Shown here: positions 12,576-26,985 of the stretch, in pieces
Numbering within the stretch: position 1 is the first letter of the stretch
How the letters are laid out: every line of letters begins with the position of its first letter
Assembly: GCF_949987535.1 (NCBI RefSeq)
Contig: NW_026646025.1
Span: 806,001-870,000, forward strand
Length of the DNA: 64,000 bases
Direction: 5' to 3'
Origin: Balaenoptera acutorostrata
Taxonomy: Eukaryota; Chordata; Mammalia; Artiodactyla; Balaenopteridae
Made by a program: the position numbers and the translations under genes
Notes under the pieces: model-generated
What the model saw: the letters and a program-made list of their open reading frames with translations, nothing else
Databases searched by the model: none
Told to the model about the DNA's origin: nothing

Positions 12576-15002
12576 GCACTTTTCATCACGATGTTCCATG
12601 AATACTTTCATCACATTGCTCCATGACCATTGTCATCACAATAGTCCATACCCTTGTCAACACAATGCTGCATAATCCCTGTCATCACAATTCTCCATGA
12701 CTGCTGTCATCACAATAAACCAGGACAATTTTCATCACAGTGCTTCATGCCCCAAGTCATCACAGTGCTCCACGATACCTTTCATCACAATTCCTAGATG
12801 ATCAATGTCATCACAATGCCCCATGACACTTGTCATCACAATTCGCTATGACCCTTGTCATCACAATACTCGATGAACCGTGTCATCACAGTGTTCCAGG
12901 ACACATGTCATCACAATGATCCATGTCTACTTCCATCACAATGCTCCAATACCCCTGTCATCACAATGCTCCATGGCCCCTGTTATCATATTGCTCCATG
13001 ATCTCTTTCATCACAATGCTCCATGACCACTGTCATCACCATGCCTCATAACGGCTCTCATCTCAATGCTCCATGGCCCCTTTCATCACAATGCTCCATG
13101 AACCCTGTCATAACAATGTACCCTGCCCTTTTCATCACAAAGCTCCGTGGGCCCTTTTATCACAATGCTCCATGCCCTTGTCATCAACATGCTCCAGAAC
13201 TCTTGTCATCATAATGCTCCATGCCAATGTCATCAAAATGCCCCATGACACTTGTCATCACAATGCTCCATGGCCTTTGTCATCACAATGTTCCATGGCC
13301 CCTATTATCACAGTGCTCCATGATACCTTTCATCGCAAATCTAGATGACCACTGTCATCACAATGCCCCATGACAGATGTCATCACAATTTGCCATGGTC
13401 CTTGTCATCACAATGCTCCATGAACCGTGTCATCACAAGGTTCCAGGACACTTGTCATCACAATGATCCAAGATCACATTCATCACAGTGCTCCATGAAA
13501 CCTGTCATCTCAATGCTCCATAGCCTTTGAATTCACAATGCTCCATGGCCCCTGTAATCACAATGCTCCATGATGCCTTTCATCAAAATGCACCAAGACC
13601 GCTGTCAACACAATGCCCCATGATGCCTGCCATCACAAATCTCCAGGGCCTCCCTTACCAAAGAGCTCCATGATCCCTGTCAGCACAATGTTCCATGACA
13701 GTTTTCGTCACAATACTCCATGTCCTATCTCATCACAGAGTTCTCTGCGCATATCATCACAATGTTCCTTGTCACCTTTAATCACAATGCTCCATACCCT
13801 TTCACCACAATGCTCCAGAATTCTTGTCATCACAATGAACCATGACCGTGTCATCACAATGCTCCATGGCCATTGTCATCACAATGCTCCAGAATTCTTG
13901 TCATCACAATGTTCCATGGCCCTTGTCATGACAATGCTCCAGAATTCTTCTCATCACAATGTTCCATGACCGTGTCATCACAATGCTCCATGGCCATTGT
14001 CATCACAATGCTCCAGAATTCTTGTCATCACAATGTTCCATGGCCGTGTCATCACAATGCTCCATGGCCCTTGTCATCATAATGCTCCAGAATTCTTGTC
14101 ATCACAATGTTCCATGACCGTATCATCACAATGCTCCATGGCCCTTGTCATGACAATGCTCCAGAATTCTTCTCATCACAATGTTCCATGACCGTGTCAT
14201 CACAATGCTCCATGGCCATTGTCATCACAATGCTCCAGAATTCTTGTCATCACAATGTTCCTTGGCCGTGTCATCACAATGCTCCATGGCCATTGTCATC
14301 ACAATGCTCCAGATTGCTTGTCATCACAATGTTCCATGACCGTGTCATCACAATGCTCCATCGCCTTTGTCATCAGAATGCTCCAGAATTCTTCTCATGA
14401 CAATGTTCCATGACCGTGTCATCACAATGCTCCATGGCTCTTGTCATCGCAATGCTGCAGAATTCTTGTCATCACAATGTTCCATGACCGTGTCATCACA
14501 ATGCTCCATGACCCTTGTCATCACAATGCTCCAGAATTATTGTCATCACAATGTTCCATGACCATGTCATCACAATGGTCCATGGCCCTAGTCAGCACAA
14601 TGCTCCAGAATTCTTGTCATCACAATGTTCCATGAACGTGTCATCACAATGCTATATGACCCTGGTCATCACAGTTCTCCATGACATTTGTCATCACAAT
14701 GCTCTATGTCGCTTTTCATCACAATTCTCAATGACCACTTTAATCACTATGCTCGCTGACCATTTTCATCATATTTCTCTAGTGTCATTACAATACCCCA
14801 TGGCCCCTTTCTTCACAATGCTCCATGATGCCTGTCATCACAATGCTCCATGGCTTTTGTTATCACAATGCTGCAGGACCAGTTTCATCACAATTCTCCA
14901 TCCCCTTTGTCATCATGGTGCACAATGAAACCTTTCATTAAAATGCTCCATGACACTAGTCATCACAATACTCCATGGCCTTTATCGTCACAATGCTCCA
15001 AG
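12576..15002 (+). repeat. Unit 5 (2427 bp, divergent subtype V)
   Basis: A 12576-13813, B 13814-14650 (837 bp), C 14651-15002. From about 13500 the 3' third of domain A differs from other units. It has CATGATGCCTTTC where others have a CATGACCCTTTTC-type monomer, CTCCAGGGCCTCCCTTACC (about 13641) and CTCTGCGCATATC (about 13743). It also lacks the monomers containing TCTTTTTCATCGC and GGCCGTCATCAGC that normally precede B, so A is 1238 bp. Domain C begins CTATATGACC instead of TTACATGACC. Confidence 0.9.
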
Positions 15003-17699
15003 GCACTTTTCATCACGATGTTCCATGAATACTTTCATCACATTGCTCCATGACCATTGTCATCACAATAGTCCATACCCTTGTCAACACAATGCTGCAT
15101 AATCCCTGTCATCACAATTCTCCATGACTGCTGTCATCACAATAATCCAGGACAATTTTCATCACAGTGCTTCATGCCCCCACTCATCACAGTGCTCCAC
15201 GATACCTTTCATCACAATTCCTAGATGATCAATGTCATCACAATGCCCCATGACACTTGTCATCACAATTCGCTATGACCCTTGTCATCACAATACTCGA
15301 TGAACCGTGTCATCACAGTGTTCCAGGACACATGTCATCACAATGATCCATGTCTACTTCCATCACAATGCTCCAATACCCCTGTCATCACAATGCTCCA
15401 TGGCCCCTGTTATCATATTGCTCCATGATCTCTTTCATCACAATGCTCCATGACCACTGTCATCACCATGCCTCATAACGGCTCTCATCTCAATGCTCCA
15501 TGGCCCCTTTCATCACAATGCTCCATGAACCCTGTCATAACAATGTACCCTGCCCTTTTCATCACAAAGGTCCGTGGGCCCTTTTATCACAATGCTCCAT
15601 GCCCTTGTCATCAACATGCTCCAGAACTCTTGTCATCATAATGCTCCATGCCAATGTCATCAAAATGCCCCATGACACTTGTCATCACAATGCTCCATGG
15701 CCTTTGTCATCACAATGTTCCATGGCCCCTATTATCACAGTGCTCCATGATACCTTTCATCGCAAATCTAGATGACCACTGTCATCACAATGCCCCATGA
15801 CAGATGTCATCACAATTTGCCATGGTCCTTGTCATCACAATGCTCCATGAACCGTGTCATCACAAGGTTCCAGGACACTTGTCATCACAATGATCCAAGA
15901 TCACATTCATCACAGTGCTCCATGAAACCTGTCATCTCAATGCTCCATAGCCTTTGAATTCACAATGCTCCATGGCCCCTGTAATCACAATGCTCCATGA
16001 AGCCTTTCATCAAAATGCACCAAGACCGCTGTCAACACAATGCCCCATGATGCCTGCCATCACAAATCTCCAGGGCCTCTCTTACCAAAGAGCTCCATGA
16101 TCCCTGTCAGCACAATGTTCCATGACAGTTTTCGTCACAATACTCCATGTCCTATCTCATCACAGAGTTCTCTGCGCATATCATCACAATGTTCCTTGTC
16201 ACCTTTAATCACAATGCTCCATACCCTTTCACCACAATGCTCCAGAATTCTTGTCATCACAATGTTCCATGGCCGTGTCATCACAATGCTCCATGGCCCT
16301 TGTCATCATAATGCTCCAGAATTCTTGTCATCACAATGTTCCATGACCGTATCATCACAATGCTCCATGGCCCTTGTCAGCACAATGCTCCAGAATTCTT
16401 GTCATCACAATGTTCCATGACCGTGTCATCAAAATGTTCCATGGCCGTGTCATCACAATGCTCCATGGCCCTTGTCATCATACTGCTCCAGAATTCTTGT
16501 CATTACTATATTCCATGAACGTGTCATCACAATGCTCTATGGCGCTTGTCATCAGAATGCTCCAGAATTCTTCTCATCACAATGTTCCATGACCGTGTCA
16601 TCACAATGCTCCATGGCCATTGTTATCACAATGCTCCAGAATTCTTGTCATCACAATGTTCCATGGCCGTGTCATCACAATGCTCCATGGCCCTTCTCAT
16701 CACAATGCTCCAGATTTCTTGTCATCACAATGTTCCATGACCGTATCATCACAATGCTCCATCGCCTTTGTCATCAGAATGCTCCAGAATTCTTGTCATC
16801 GAAATGTTCCATGACCGTGTCATCACAATGCTCCATGGTCCTTGTCATCATAATGCTCCAGAATTCTTGTCATTACTATATTCCATGAACGTGTCATCAC
16901 AATGCTCTATGGCGCTTGTCATCAGAATGATCCAGAATTCCTGTCATCACAATGTTCCATGACCGTGTCATCACAATGCTCCATGGCCCTTGTCATGACA
17001 ATGCTCCAGAATTCTTCTCATCACAATGTTCCATGACCGTGTCATCACAATGCTCCATGGCCCTTGTCATCATAATGCTCCAGAATTCTTGTCATTACTA
17101 TATTCCATGAACATGTCATCACAATGCTCTATGGCGCTTGTCAACAGAATGCTCCAGAATTCTTGTCATCACAATGTTCCATGGTCGTGTCATCACAATG
17201 CTCCATGACCCTTGTCATGACAATGCTCCAGAATTCTTCTCATCACAATGTTCCATGACCATGTCATCACAATGGTCCATGGCCCTTGTCAGCACAATGC
17301 TCGAGAATTCCTGTCATCACAATGTTCCATGACCGTGTCATCACAATGTTACATGACCCTGGTCATCACAGTTCTCCATGACCTTTGTCATCACAATGCT
17401 CTATGTCGCTTTTCATCACAATTCTCAATGACCACTTTAATCACTATGCTCGCTGACCATTTTCATCATATTTCTCTAGTGTCATTACAATACCCCATGG
17501 CCCCTTTCTTCACAATGCTCCATGATGCCTGTCATCACAATGCTCCATGGCTTTTGTTATCACAATGCTCCAGGACCAGTTTCATCACAATTCTCCATCC
17601 CCTTTGTCATCATGGTGCACAATGAAACCTTTCATTAAAATGCTCCATGACACTAGTCATCACAATACTCCATGGCCTTTATCGTCACAATGCTCCCAT
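15003..17699 (+). repeat. Unit 6 (2697 bp, divergent subtype V)
   Basis: A 15003-16240, B 16241-17347 (1107 bp), C 17348-17699. Domain A matches the preceding unit with a constant 2427-bp shift, including all V-type differences, for example CCTTTTATCAC and CATCAACATGC at about 15589-15616. Domain B differs from it in length and content: near 16422-16450 two 24-bp-type monomers are adjacent (GTCATCAAAATG then CCATGGCCGTGTC). This explains why the length difference between the two B arrays is not a whole number of trimers. Confidence 0.9.
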
Positions 17700-20600
17700 G
17701 CACTTTTCATCACGATGTTCCATGAATACTTTCATCACATTGCTCCATGACCATTGTCATCACAATAGTCCATACCCTTGTCAACACAATGCTGCATAAT
17801 CCCTGTCATCACAATTCTCCATGACTGCTGTCATCACAATAATCCAGGACAATTTTCATCACAGTGCTTCATGCCCCCAGTCATCACAGTGCTCCATGAT
17901 ACCTTTCATCACAATTCCTAGATGATCAATGTCACACAATGCCCCATGACACTTGTCATCACAATTCGCTATGACCCTTTTCATCACAATACTCGATGAA
18001 CCGTGTCATCACAGTGTTCCAGGACACATGTCATCACAATGATCCATGTCTACTTCCATCACAATGCTCCAATACCCCTGTCATCACAATGCTCCATGGC
18101 CCCTGTTATCATATTGCTCCATGATCTCTTTCATCACAATGCTCCATGACCACTGTCATCACCATGCCTCATAACGGCTCTCATCTCAATGCTCCATGGC
18201 CCCTTTCATCACAATGCTCCATGAACCCTGTCATCACAATGTACCCTGCCCTTTTCATCACAAAGCTCCGTGGGCCCTGTCATCACAATGCTCCATGCCC
18301 TTGTCATCAAAATGCTCCAGAACTCTTGTCATCATAATGCTCCATGCCAATGTCATCAAAATGTCCCATGACACTTGTCATCACAATGCTCCATGGCCTT
18401 TGTCATCACAATGTTCCATGGCCCCTGTCATCACAGTGCTCCATGATACCTTTCATCGCACATCTAGATGACCACTGTCATCACAATGCCCCATGACAGA
18501 TGTCATCACAATTCGCCATGGTCCTTGTCATCACAATGCTCCATGAACCGTGTCATCACAAGGTTCCAGGACACTTGTCATCAAAATGATCCAAGATCAC
18601 ATTCATCACAGTGCTCCATGAACCCTGTCATCTCAAAGCTCCATAGCCTTTGTATTCACAATGCTCCATGGCCCCTGTAATCACAGTGCTCCATGACCCT
18701 TTTCATCACAATGCTCCAAGACCACTCTCAAAACAATGCCCCATGACGCCTGACATCACAAATCTCCATAGCCTCTCTTACCAAAAAGCTCCATGATCGC
18801 TGTCAGCAGAATGTTCCATGACACTTTTCGTCACAATACTGCATTACCACTGTAATCACAGAGTTCTCTGCCCATATCATCACAATGTTCCTTGTCACCT
18901 TTAATCACAATGCTCCATGCCCTTTCATCACAATGCTCCAGAAATCATTTTCATCGCAATGTTCCTTGACTGTGTCATCACAATGCTCCATGGCCGTCAT
19001 CAGCACAATACTCCAGAATTCTTGTCATCACAATGTTCCATGACCGTGTCATCACAATGCTCCATGGCCCTTGTCATCACAATGCTCCGGAATTCTTCTC
19101 ATCACATTGTTCCATGACCGTGTCATCACAATGCTCCATCGCCCGTTTCAGCACAATGCTCCAGTATTCCTGTCATCACAATGTCCCATGACCGTGTCAT
19201 TACAATGCTCCATGGCCCTTGTCATCACAATGCTCCAGAATTCTTGTCATCACAAAGTTCCATACCGTGTCATCACAATGCTCCTTGGCCATTGTCATCA
19301 CAATGCTCCAGAATTCTTTTCATCACAATGATCCATGGCCGTGTCATCACAATGCTCCATGGCCCTTGTCATCACAATGCTCCAGAATTCTTGTCATCAC
19401 AATGTTCCTTGACCGTATAATCACAATGCTCCATGGCGCTTGTCAACACAATGCTCCAGAATTCTTCTCATCACAATGTTCCATGACCGTGTCATCACAA
19501 TGCTCCATGGCCCTTGTCATCACAATGCTCCAGAATTCTTGTCATCACAATGTTCCATGACCGTGTCATCACAATGCTCCATGGCCCTTGTCATGACAAT
19601 GCTCCAGAATTCTTCTCATCACAATGTTCCATGACCGTGTCAACAAAATGCTCCATGGCCACTGTCATCACAATGCTCCAGAATTCTTGTCATCACAATG
19701 TTCCATGGCCGTGTCATCACAATGCTCCATGGCCATTGTCATCATAATGCTCCAGAATTCTTGTCATTACTATATTCCATGAACGTGTCATCACAATGCT
19801 CTATGGCGCTTGTCATCAGAATGATCCAGAATTCCTGTCATCACAATGTTCCATGACCGTGTCATCACAATGCTCCATGGCCCTTGTCATGACAATGCTC
19901 CAGAATTCTTCTCATCACAATGTTCCATGACCGTGTCATCACAATGCTCCATGGCCCTTGTCATCATAATGCTCCAGAATTCTTGTCATTACTATATTCC
20001 ATGAACGTGTCATCACAATGCTCTATGGCGCTTGTCAACAGAATGCTCCAGAATTCTTGTCATCACAATGTTCCATGGTCGTGTCATCACAATGCTCCAT
20101 GACCCTTGTCATGACAATGCTCCAGAATTCTTCTCATCACAATGTTCCATGACCATGTCATCACAATGGTCCATGGCCCTTGTCAGCACAATGCTCGAGA
20201 ATTCCTGTCATCACAATGTTCCATGACCGTGTCATCACAATGTTACATGACCCTGGTCATCACAGTTCTCCATGACCTTTGTCATCACAATGCTCTATGT
20301 CGCTTTTCATCACAATTCTCAATGACCACTTTAATCACTATGCTCGCTGACCATTTTCATCATATTTCTCTAGTGTCATTACAATACCCCATGGCCCCTT
20401 TCTTCACAATGCTCCATGATGCCTGTCATCACAATGCTCCATGGCTTTTGTTATCACAATGCTCCAGGACCAGTTTCATCACAATTCTCCATCCCCTTTG
20501 TCATCATGGTGCACAATGAAACCTTTCATTAAAATGCTCCATGACACTAGTCATCACAATACTCCATGGCCTTTATCGTCACAATGCTCCCATGCACTTT

Positions 20601-22650
20601 TCATCACGATGTTCCATGAATACTTTCATCACATTGCTCCATGACCATTGTCATCACAATAGTCCATACCCTTGTCAACACAATGCTGCATAATCCCTGT
20701 CATCACAATTCTCCATGACTGCTGTCATCACAATAATCCAGGACAATTTTCATCACAGTGCTTCATGCCCCCAGTCATCACAGTGCTCCATGATACCTTT
20801 CATCACAATTCCTAGATGATCAATGTCACACAATGCCCCATGACACTTGTCATCACAATTCGCTATGACCCTTTTCATCACAATACTCGATGAACCGTGT
20901 CATCACAGTGTTCCAGGACACATGTCATCACAATGATCCATGTCTACTTCCATCACAATGCTCCAATACCCCTGTCATCACAATGCTCCATGGCCCCTGT
21001 TATCATATTGCTCCATGATCTCTTTCATCACAATGCTCCATGACCACTGTCATCACCATGCCTCATAACGGATCTCATCTCAATGCTCCATGGCCCCTTT
21101 CATCACAATGCTCCATGAACCCTGTCATCACAATGTACCCTGCCCTTTTCATCACAAAGCTCCGTGGGCCCTGTCATCACAATGCTCCATGCCCTTGTCA
21201 TCAAAATACTCCAGAACTCTTGTCATCATAATGCTCCATGCCAATGTCATCAAAATGTCCCATGACACTTGTCATCACAATGCTCCATGGCCTTTGTCAT
21301 CACAATGTTCCATGGCCCCTGTCATCACAGTGCTCCATGATACCTTTCATCGCACATCTAGATGACCACTGTCATCACAATGCCCCATGACAGATGTCAT
21401 CACAATTCGCCATGGTCCTTGTCATCACAATGCTCCATGAACCGTGTCATCACAAGGTTCCAGGACACTTGTCATCAAAATGATCCAAGATCACATTCAT
21501 CACAGTGCTCCATGAACCCTGTCATCTCAAAGCTCCATAGCCTTTGTATTCACAATGCTCCATGGCCCCTGTAATCACAGTGCTCCATGACCCTTTTCAT
21601 CACAATGCTCCAAGACCACTCTCAACACAATGCCCCATGACGCCTGACATCACAAATCTCCATAGCCTCTCTTACCAAAAAGCTCCATGATCGCTGTCAG
21701 CAGAATGTTCCATGACACTTTTCGTCACAATACTGCATTACCACTGTAATCACAGAGTTCTCTGCCCATATCATCACAATGTTTCTTGTCACCTTTAATC
21801 ACAATGCTCCATGCCCTTTCATCACAATGCTCCAGAAATCATTTTCATCGCAATGTTCCTTGACTGTGTCATCACAATGCTCCATGGCCGTCATCAGCAC
21901 AATACTCCAGAATTCTTGTCATCACAATGTTCCATGACCGTGTCATCACAATGCTCCATGGCCCTTGTCATCACAATGCTCCGGAATTCTTCTCATCACA
22001 TTGTTCCATGACCGTGTCATCACAATGCTCCATCGCCCGTTTCAGCACAATGCTCCAGTATTCCTGTCATCACAATGTCCCATGACCGTGTCATTACAAT
22101 GCTCCATGGCCCTTGTCATCACAATGCTCCAGAATTCTTGTCATCACAATGTTCCATACCGTGTCATCACAATGCTCCTTGGCCATTGTCATCACAATGC
22201 TCCAGAATTCTTTTCATCACAATGATCCATGGCCGTGTCATCACAATGCTCCATGGCCCTTGTCATCACAATGCTCCAGAATTCTTGTCATCACAATGTT
22301 CCTTGACCGTATAATCACAATGCTCCATGGCCCTTGTCAACACAATGCTCCAGAATTCTTCTCATCACAATGTTCCATGACCGTGTCATCACAATGCTCC
22401 ATGGCCCTTGTCATCACAATGCTCCAGAATTCTTGTCATCACAATGTTCCATGACCGTGTCATCACAATGCTCCATGGCCCTTGTCATGACAATGCTCCA
22501 GAATTCTTCTCATCACAATGTTCCATGACCGTGTCAACAAAATGCTCCATGGCCACTGTCATCACAATGCTCCAGAATTCTTGTCATCACAATGTTCCAT
22601 GGCCGTGTCCTCACAATGCTCCATGGCCATTGTCATCATAATGCTCCAGA
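16861..22650 (+). repeat. Recent tandem duplication, period 2894 bp
   Basis: The sequence from about 16861 to 19755 is repeated from about 19755 to about 22650 at a fixed shift of 2894 bp. Private marks shared by both copies include CATCAGAATGATCC (16921, 19815), CTTGTCAACAGAATGC (17137, 20031) and GCACAATGCTCGAG (17291, 20185). The duplication boundaries fall inside domain B, not at the landmark used here to number units. Confidence 0.88.
17700..20593 (+). repeat. Unit 7 (2894 bp, subtype U)
   Basis: A 17700-19011, B 19012-20241 (1230 bp), C 20242-20593. A one-base loss in domain A (GTCACACAATG at about 17932) makes A 1312 bp. GCACATCTAG (about 18459) and CAGCACAATACTCC (about 19003) are further marks. 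All three recur in the next unit and nowhere else that I saw. Confidence 0.92.
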
Positions 22651-23191
22651 ATTCTTGTCATTACTATATTCCATGAACGTGTCATCACAATGCTCTATGG
22701 CGCTTGTCATCAGAATGCTCCAGAATTCTTCTCATCACAATGTTCCATGACCATGTCATCACAATGCTCCATGGCCCTTGTCAGCACAATGCTCCAGAAT
22801 TCTTGTCATCACAATGTTCCATGACCGTGTCATCACAATGTTACATGACCCTGGTCATCACAGTTCTCCATGACCTTTGTCATCACAATGCTCTATGTCG
22901 CTTTTCATCACAATTCTCAATGACCACTTTAATCACTATGCTCGCTGACCATTTTCATCATATTTTTCTAGTGTCATTACAATACCCCATGGCCCCTTTC
23001 TTCACTATGCTCCATGATGCCTGTCATCACAATGCTCTATGGCTTTTGTTATCACAATGCTCCAGGACCAGTTTCATCACAATTCTCCATCCCCTTTGTC
23101 ATCATGGTGCACAATGAAACCTTTCATTAAAATGCTCCATGACACTTGTCATCACAATACTCCATGGCCTTTATCGTCACAATTCTCCCAT
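20594..23191 (+). repeat. Unit 8 (2598 bp, subtype U, recent copy of unit 7)
   Basis: A 20594-21905, B 21906-22839 (934 bp), C 22840-23191. Compared with the preceding unit at a 2894-bp shift I noticed seven substitutions (at 21072, 21208, 21626, 21784, 22150, 22332 and 22610) before the B arrays part near 22650. From there this unit lacks 296 bp, four trimers. Confidence 0.92.
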
Positions 23192-26085
23192 GCACTTTTC
23201 ATCACGGTGTTCCATGAATACTTTCATCACATTGCTCCATGACCATTGTCATCACAATAGTCCATACCCTTGTCAACACAATGCTGCATAATCCCTGTCA
23301 TCACAATTCTCCATGACTGCTGTCATCACAATAATCCAGGACAATTTTCATCACAGTGCTTCATGCCCCCAGTCATCACAGTGCTCCACGATACCTTTCA
23401 TCACAATTCCTAGATGATCAATGTCATCACAATGCCCCATGACACTTGTCATCACAATTCGCTATGACCCTTGTCATCACAATACTCGATGAACCATGTC
23501 ATCACAGTGTTCCAGGACACATGTCGTCACAATGATCCATGTCTACTTCCATCACAATGCTCCAATACCCCTGTCATCACCATGCCTCATAACGGCTCTC
23601 ATCTCAATGCTCCATGGCCCCTTTCATCACAATGCTCCATGAACCCTGTCATCACAATGTACCCTGCCCTTTTCATCACAAAGCTCCGTGGGCCCTGTCA
23701 TCACAATGCTCCATGCCCTTGTCATCAAAATGCTCCAGAACTCTTGTCATCATAATGCTCCATGCCAATGTCATCAAAATGCCCCATGACACTTGTCATC
23801 ACAATGCTCCATGGCCTATGTCATCACAATGTTCCATGGCCCCTGTCATCACAGTGCTCCATGATACCTTTCATCGCAAATCTAGATGACCACTGTCATC
23901 ACAATGCCCCATGACAGATGTCATCACAATTCGCCATGGTCCTTGTCATCACAATGCTCCATGAACCGTGTCATCACAAGGTTCCAGGACACTTGTCATC
24001 ACAATGATCCAAGATTACATTCATCACAGTTCTCCATGAACCCTGTCATCTCAATGCTCCAAAGCCTGTGTATTCACAATGCTCCATGGCCCCTGTAATC
24101 ACAGTGCTCCATGACCCTTTTCATCACAATGCTCCAAGACCGCTCTCAACACAATGCCCCATGCCGCCTGACATCACAAATCTCCATAGCCTCTCTTACC
24201 AAAAAGCTCCATGATCGCTGTCAGCAGAATGTTCCATGACACTTTTCTTCACTATACTGCATGACCACTGTCATCACAGAGTTCTCTGCCCATATTATCA
24301 CATTGTTCCTTGGCACCTTTAATCAAAATGCTCCATGCCCTTTTATCACAATGCTCCAGAAATCTTTTTCATCGCAATGTTCCTTGACTGTGTCATCACA
24401 ATGCTCCATGGCCGTCATCAGCACAATGCTCCAGAATTCTTGTCATCACAATGTTCCATGACCGTGTCATCACAATGCTCCATGGCCCTTGTCATCACAA
24501 TGCTCCGGAATTCTTCTCATCACATTGTTCCATGACCGTGTCATCACAATGCTCCATGGCCCTTTTCAGCACAATGCTCCAGAATTCCTGTCATCACAAT
24601 GTTCCATGACCGTGTCATCACAATGCTCCATGGCCCTTGTCATCACAATGCTCCAGAATTCTTGTCATCACGATGTTCCATACCGTGTCATCACAATGCT
24701 CCATGGCCATTGTCATCACAATACTCCAGAATTCTTGTCATCACAATGATCCATGGCCGTGTCATCACAATGCTCCATGGCCCTTGTCATCATAATTCTC
24801 CAGAATTCTTGTCATCACAATGTTCCATGACCGTATCATCACAATGCTCCATGGCCCTTGTCAGCACAATGCTCCAGAATTCATCTCATCACAATGTTCC
24901 ATGACCGTGTCATCACAATGCTCCATGGCCCTTGTCATCACAATGCTCCAGAATTCTTGTCATCACAATGTTCCATGACCGTGTCATCACAATGCTTCAT
25001 GGCCCTTGTCATGACAATGCTCTAGAATTCTTCTCATCACAATGTTCCATGACCATGTCATCACAATGCTCCATTGCCATTGTCATCACAATGCTACCGA
25101 ATTCTTGTCATCACAATGTTCCATGGCCCTGTCATCACAATGCTCCATGGCCCTTGTCATCATAATGCTCCAGAATTCTTGTCATCACAATGTTCCATGA
25201 CCGTGTCATCACAATGCTCCATGGCCCTTGTCAGCACAATGCTCCAGAATTCTTGTCATCACAATGTTCCATGGCCGTGTCATCACAATGCTCCATGGCC
25301 CTTGTCATGACAATGCTCCAGAATTCTTCTCATCATAATGTTCCATGACAGTGTCATCACAATGCTCCATGGCCATTGTTATCACAATGCTCCTGAATTC
25401 TTCTCATCACAATGTTCCATGGCCGTGTCATCACAATGCTCCATGGCCCTTGTCATCATAATGCTCCTGAATTCTTGTCATTACTATATTCCATGAACGT
25501 GTCATCACAATGCTCTATGGCGCTTGTCATCAGAATGCTCCAGAATTCTTGTCATCACAATGTTCCATGACCGTGTCATCACAATGCTCCATCGCCTTTG
25601 TCATCAGAATGCTCCAGAATTCTTGTCATCACAATGTTCCATGACCATGTCATCACAATGCTCCATGGCCCTTGTCAGCACAATGCTCCAGAATTCTTGT
25701 CATCACAATGTTCCATGACCGTGTCATCACAATGTTACATGACCCTGGTCATCACAGTTCTCCATGACCTTTGTCATCACAATGCTCTATGTCGCTTTTC
25801 ATCACAATTCTCAATGACCACTTTAATCACTCTGCTCGCTGACCATTTTCATCATATTTCTCTAGTGTCATTACAATACCCCATGGCCCCTTTCTTCACA
25901 ATGCTCCATAATGCCTGTCATCACAATGCTCCATGGCTTTTGTTATCACAATGCTCCAGGACCAGTTTCATCACAATTCTCCATCCCCTTTGTCATCATG
26001 GTGCACAATGAAACCTTTCATTAAAATGCTCCATGACACTAGTCATCACAATACTCCATGGCCTTTATCGTCACAATGCTCCAAG
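23192..26085 (+). repeat. Unit 9 (2894 bp, W-like with 75-bp deletion)
   Basis: A 23192-24429 (1238 bp), B 24430-25733 (1304 bp), C 25734-26085. It shares with the contracted unit at 10960 the same 75-bp loss before GTCATCACCATGCCTC (here at about 23572) and CACGGTGTTCC next to the landmark. Unlike that unit, its B and C domains are complete. Private changes include CATGTCGTCAC at about 23520 and CTTGGCACC at about 24309. Confidence 0.9.
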
Positions 26086-26272
26086 GCACTTTTCATCACG
26101 ATGTTCCATGAATACTTTCATCACATTGCTCCATGACCATTGTCATCACAATAGTCCATACCCTTGTCAACACAATGCTGCATAATCCCTGTCATCACAA
26201 TTCTCCATGACTGCTGTCATCACAATAATCCAGGACAATTTTCATCACAGTGCTTCATGCCCCAAGTCATCA

Positions 26273-26440
26273 CAGTGCTCCACGATACCTTTCATCACAA
26301 TTCCTAGATGATCAATGTCATCACAATGCCCCATGACACTTGTCATCACAATTCGCTATGACCCTTGTCATCACAATACTCGATGAACCGTGTCATCACA
26401 GTGTTCCAGGACACATGTCATCACAATGATCCATGTCTAC
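26273..26440 (+). repeat. Paralogous segment 1 within domain A
   Basis: This stretch and the one at 26821-26985 resemble each other beyond the shared monomer core. In the same order both contain CAGTGCTCCA, GATACCTTTCATC, CTAGATGA, CAATGCCCCATGACA (CCCTATGACA in the second copy of this unit), a GATGAACCGTG or CATGAACCGTGTC monomer, and TTCCAGGACAC. The offset is 547-548 bp, about 22 monomers, with a one-base difference just before CTAGATG. Confidence 0.8.
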
Positions 26441-26820
26441 TTCCATCACAATGCTCCAATACCCCTGTCATCACAATGCTCCATGGCCCCTGTTATCATA
26501 TTGCTCCATGATCTCTTTCATCACAATGCTCCATGACCACTGTCATCACCATGCCTCATAACGGCTCTCATCTCAATGCTCCATGGCCCCTTTCATCACA
26601 ATGCTCCATGAACCCTGTCATCACAATGTACCCTGCCCTTTTCATCACAAAGCTCCGTGGGCCCTGTCATCACAATGCTCCATGCCCTTGTCATCAAAAT
26701 GCTCCAGAACTCTTGTCATCATAATGCTCCATGCCAATGTCATCAAAATGCCCCATGACACTTGTCATCACAATGCTCCATGGCCTTTGTCATCACAATG
26801 TTCCATGGCCCCTGTCATCA

Positions 26821-26985
26821 CAGTGCTCCATGATACCTTTCATCGCAAATCTAGATGACCACTGTCATCACAATGCCCTATGACAGATGTCATCACAATT
26901 CTCCATGGTCCTTGTCATCACAATGCTCCATGAACCGTGTCATCACAAGGTTCCAGGACACTTGTCATCACAATGATCCAAGATC
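26821..26985 (+). repeat. Paralogous segment 2 within domain A
   Basis: Partner of 26273-26440. The two differ at many positions, far more than the same segment differs between units. The duplication inside domain A is therefore older than the amplification of the 2.5-kb unit. Confidence 0.8.
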
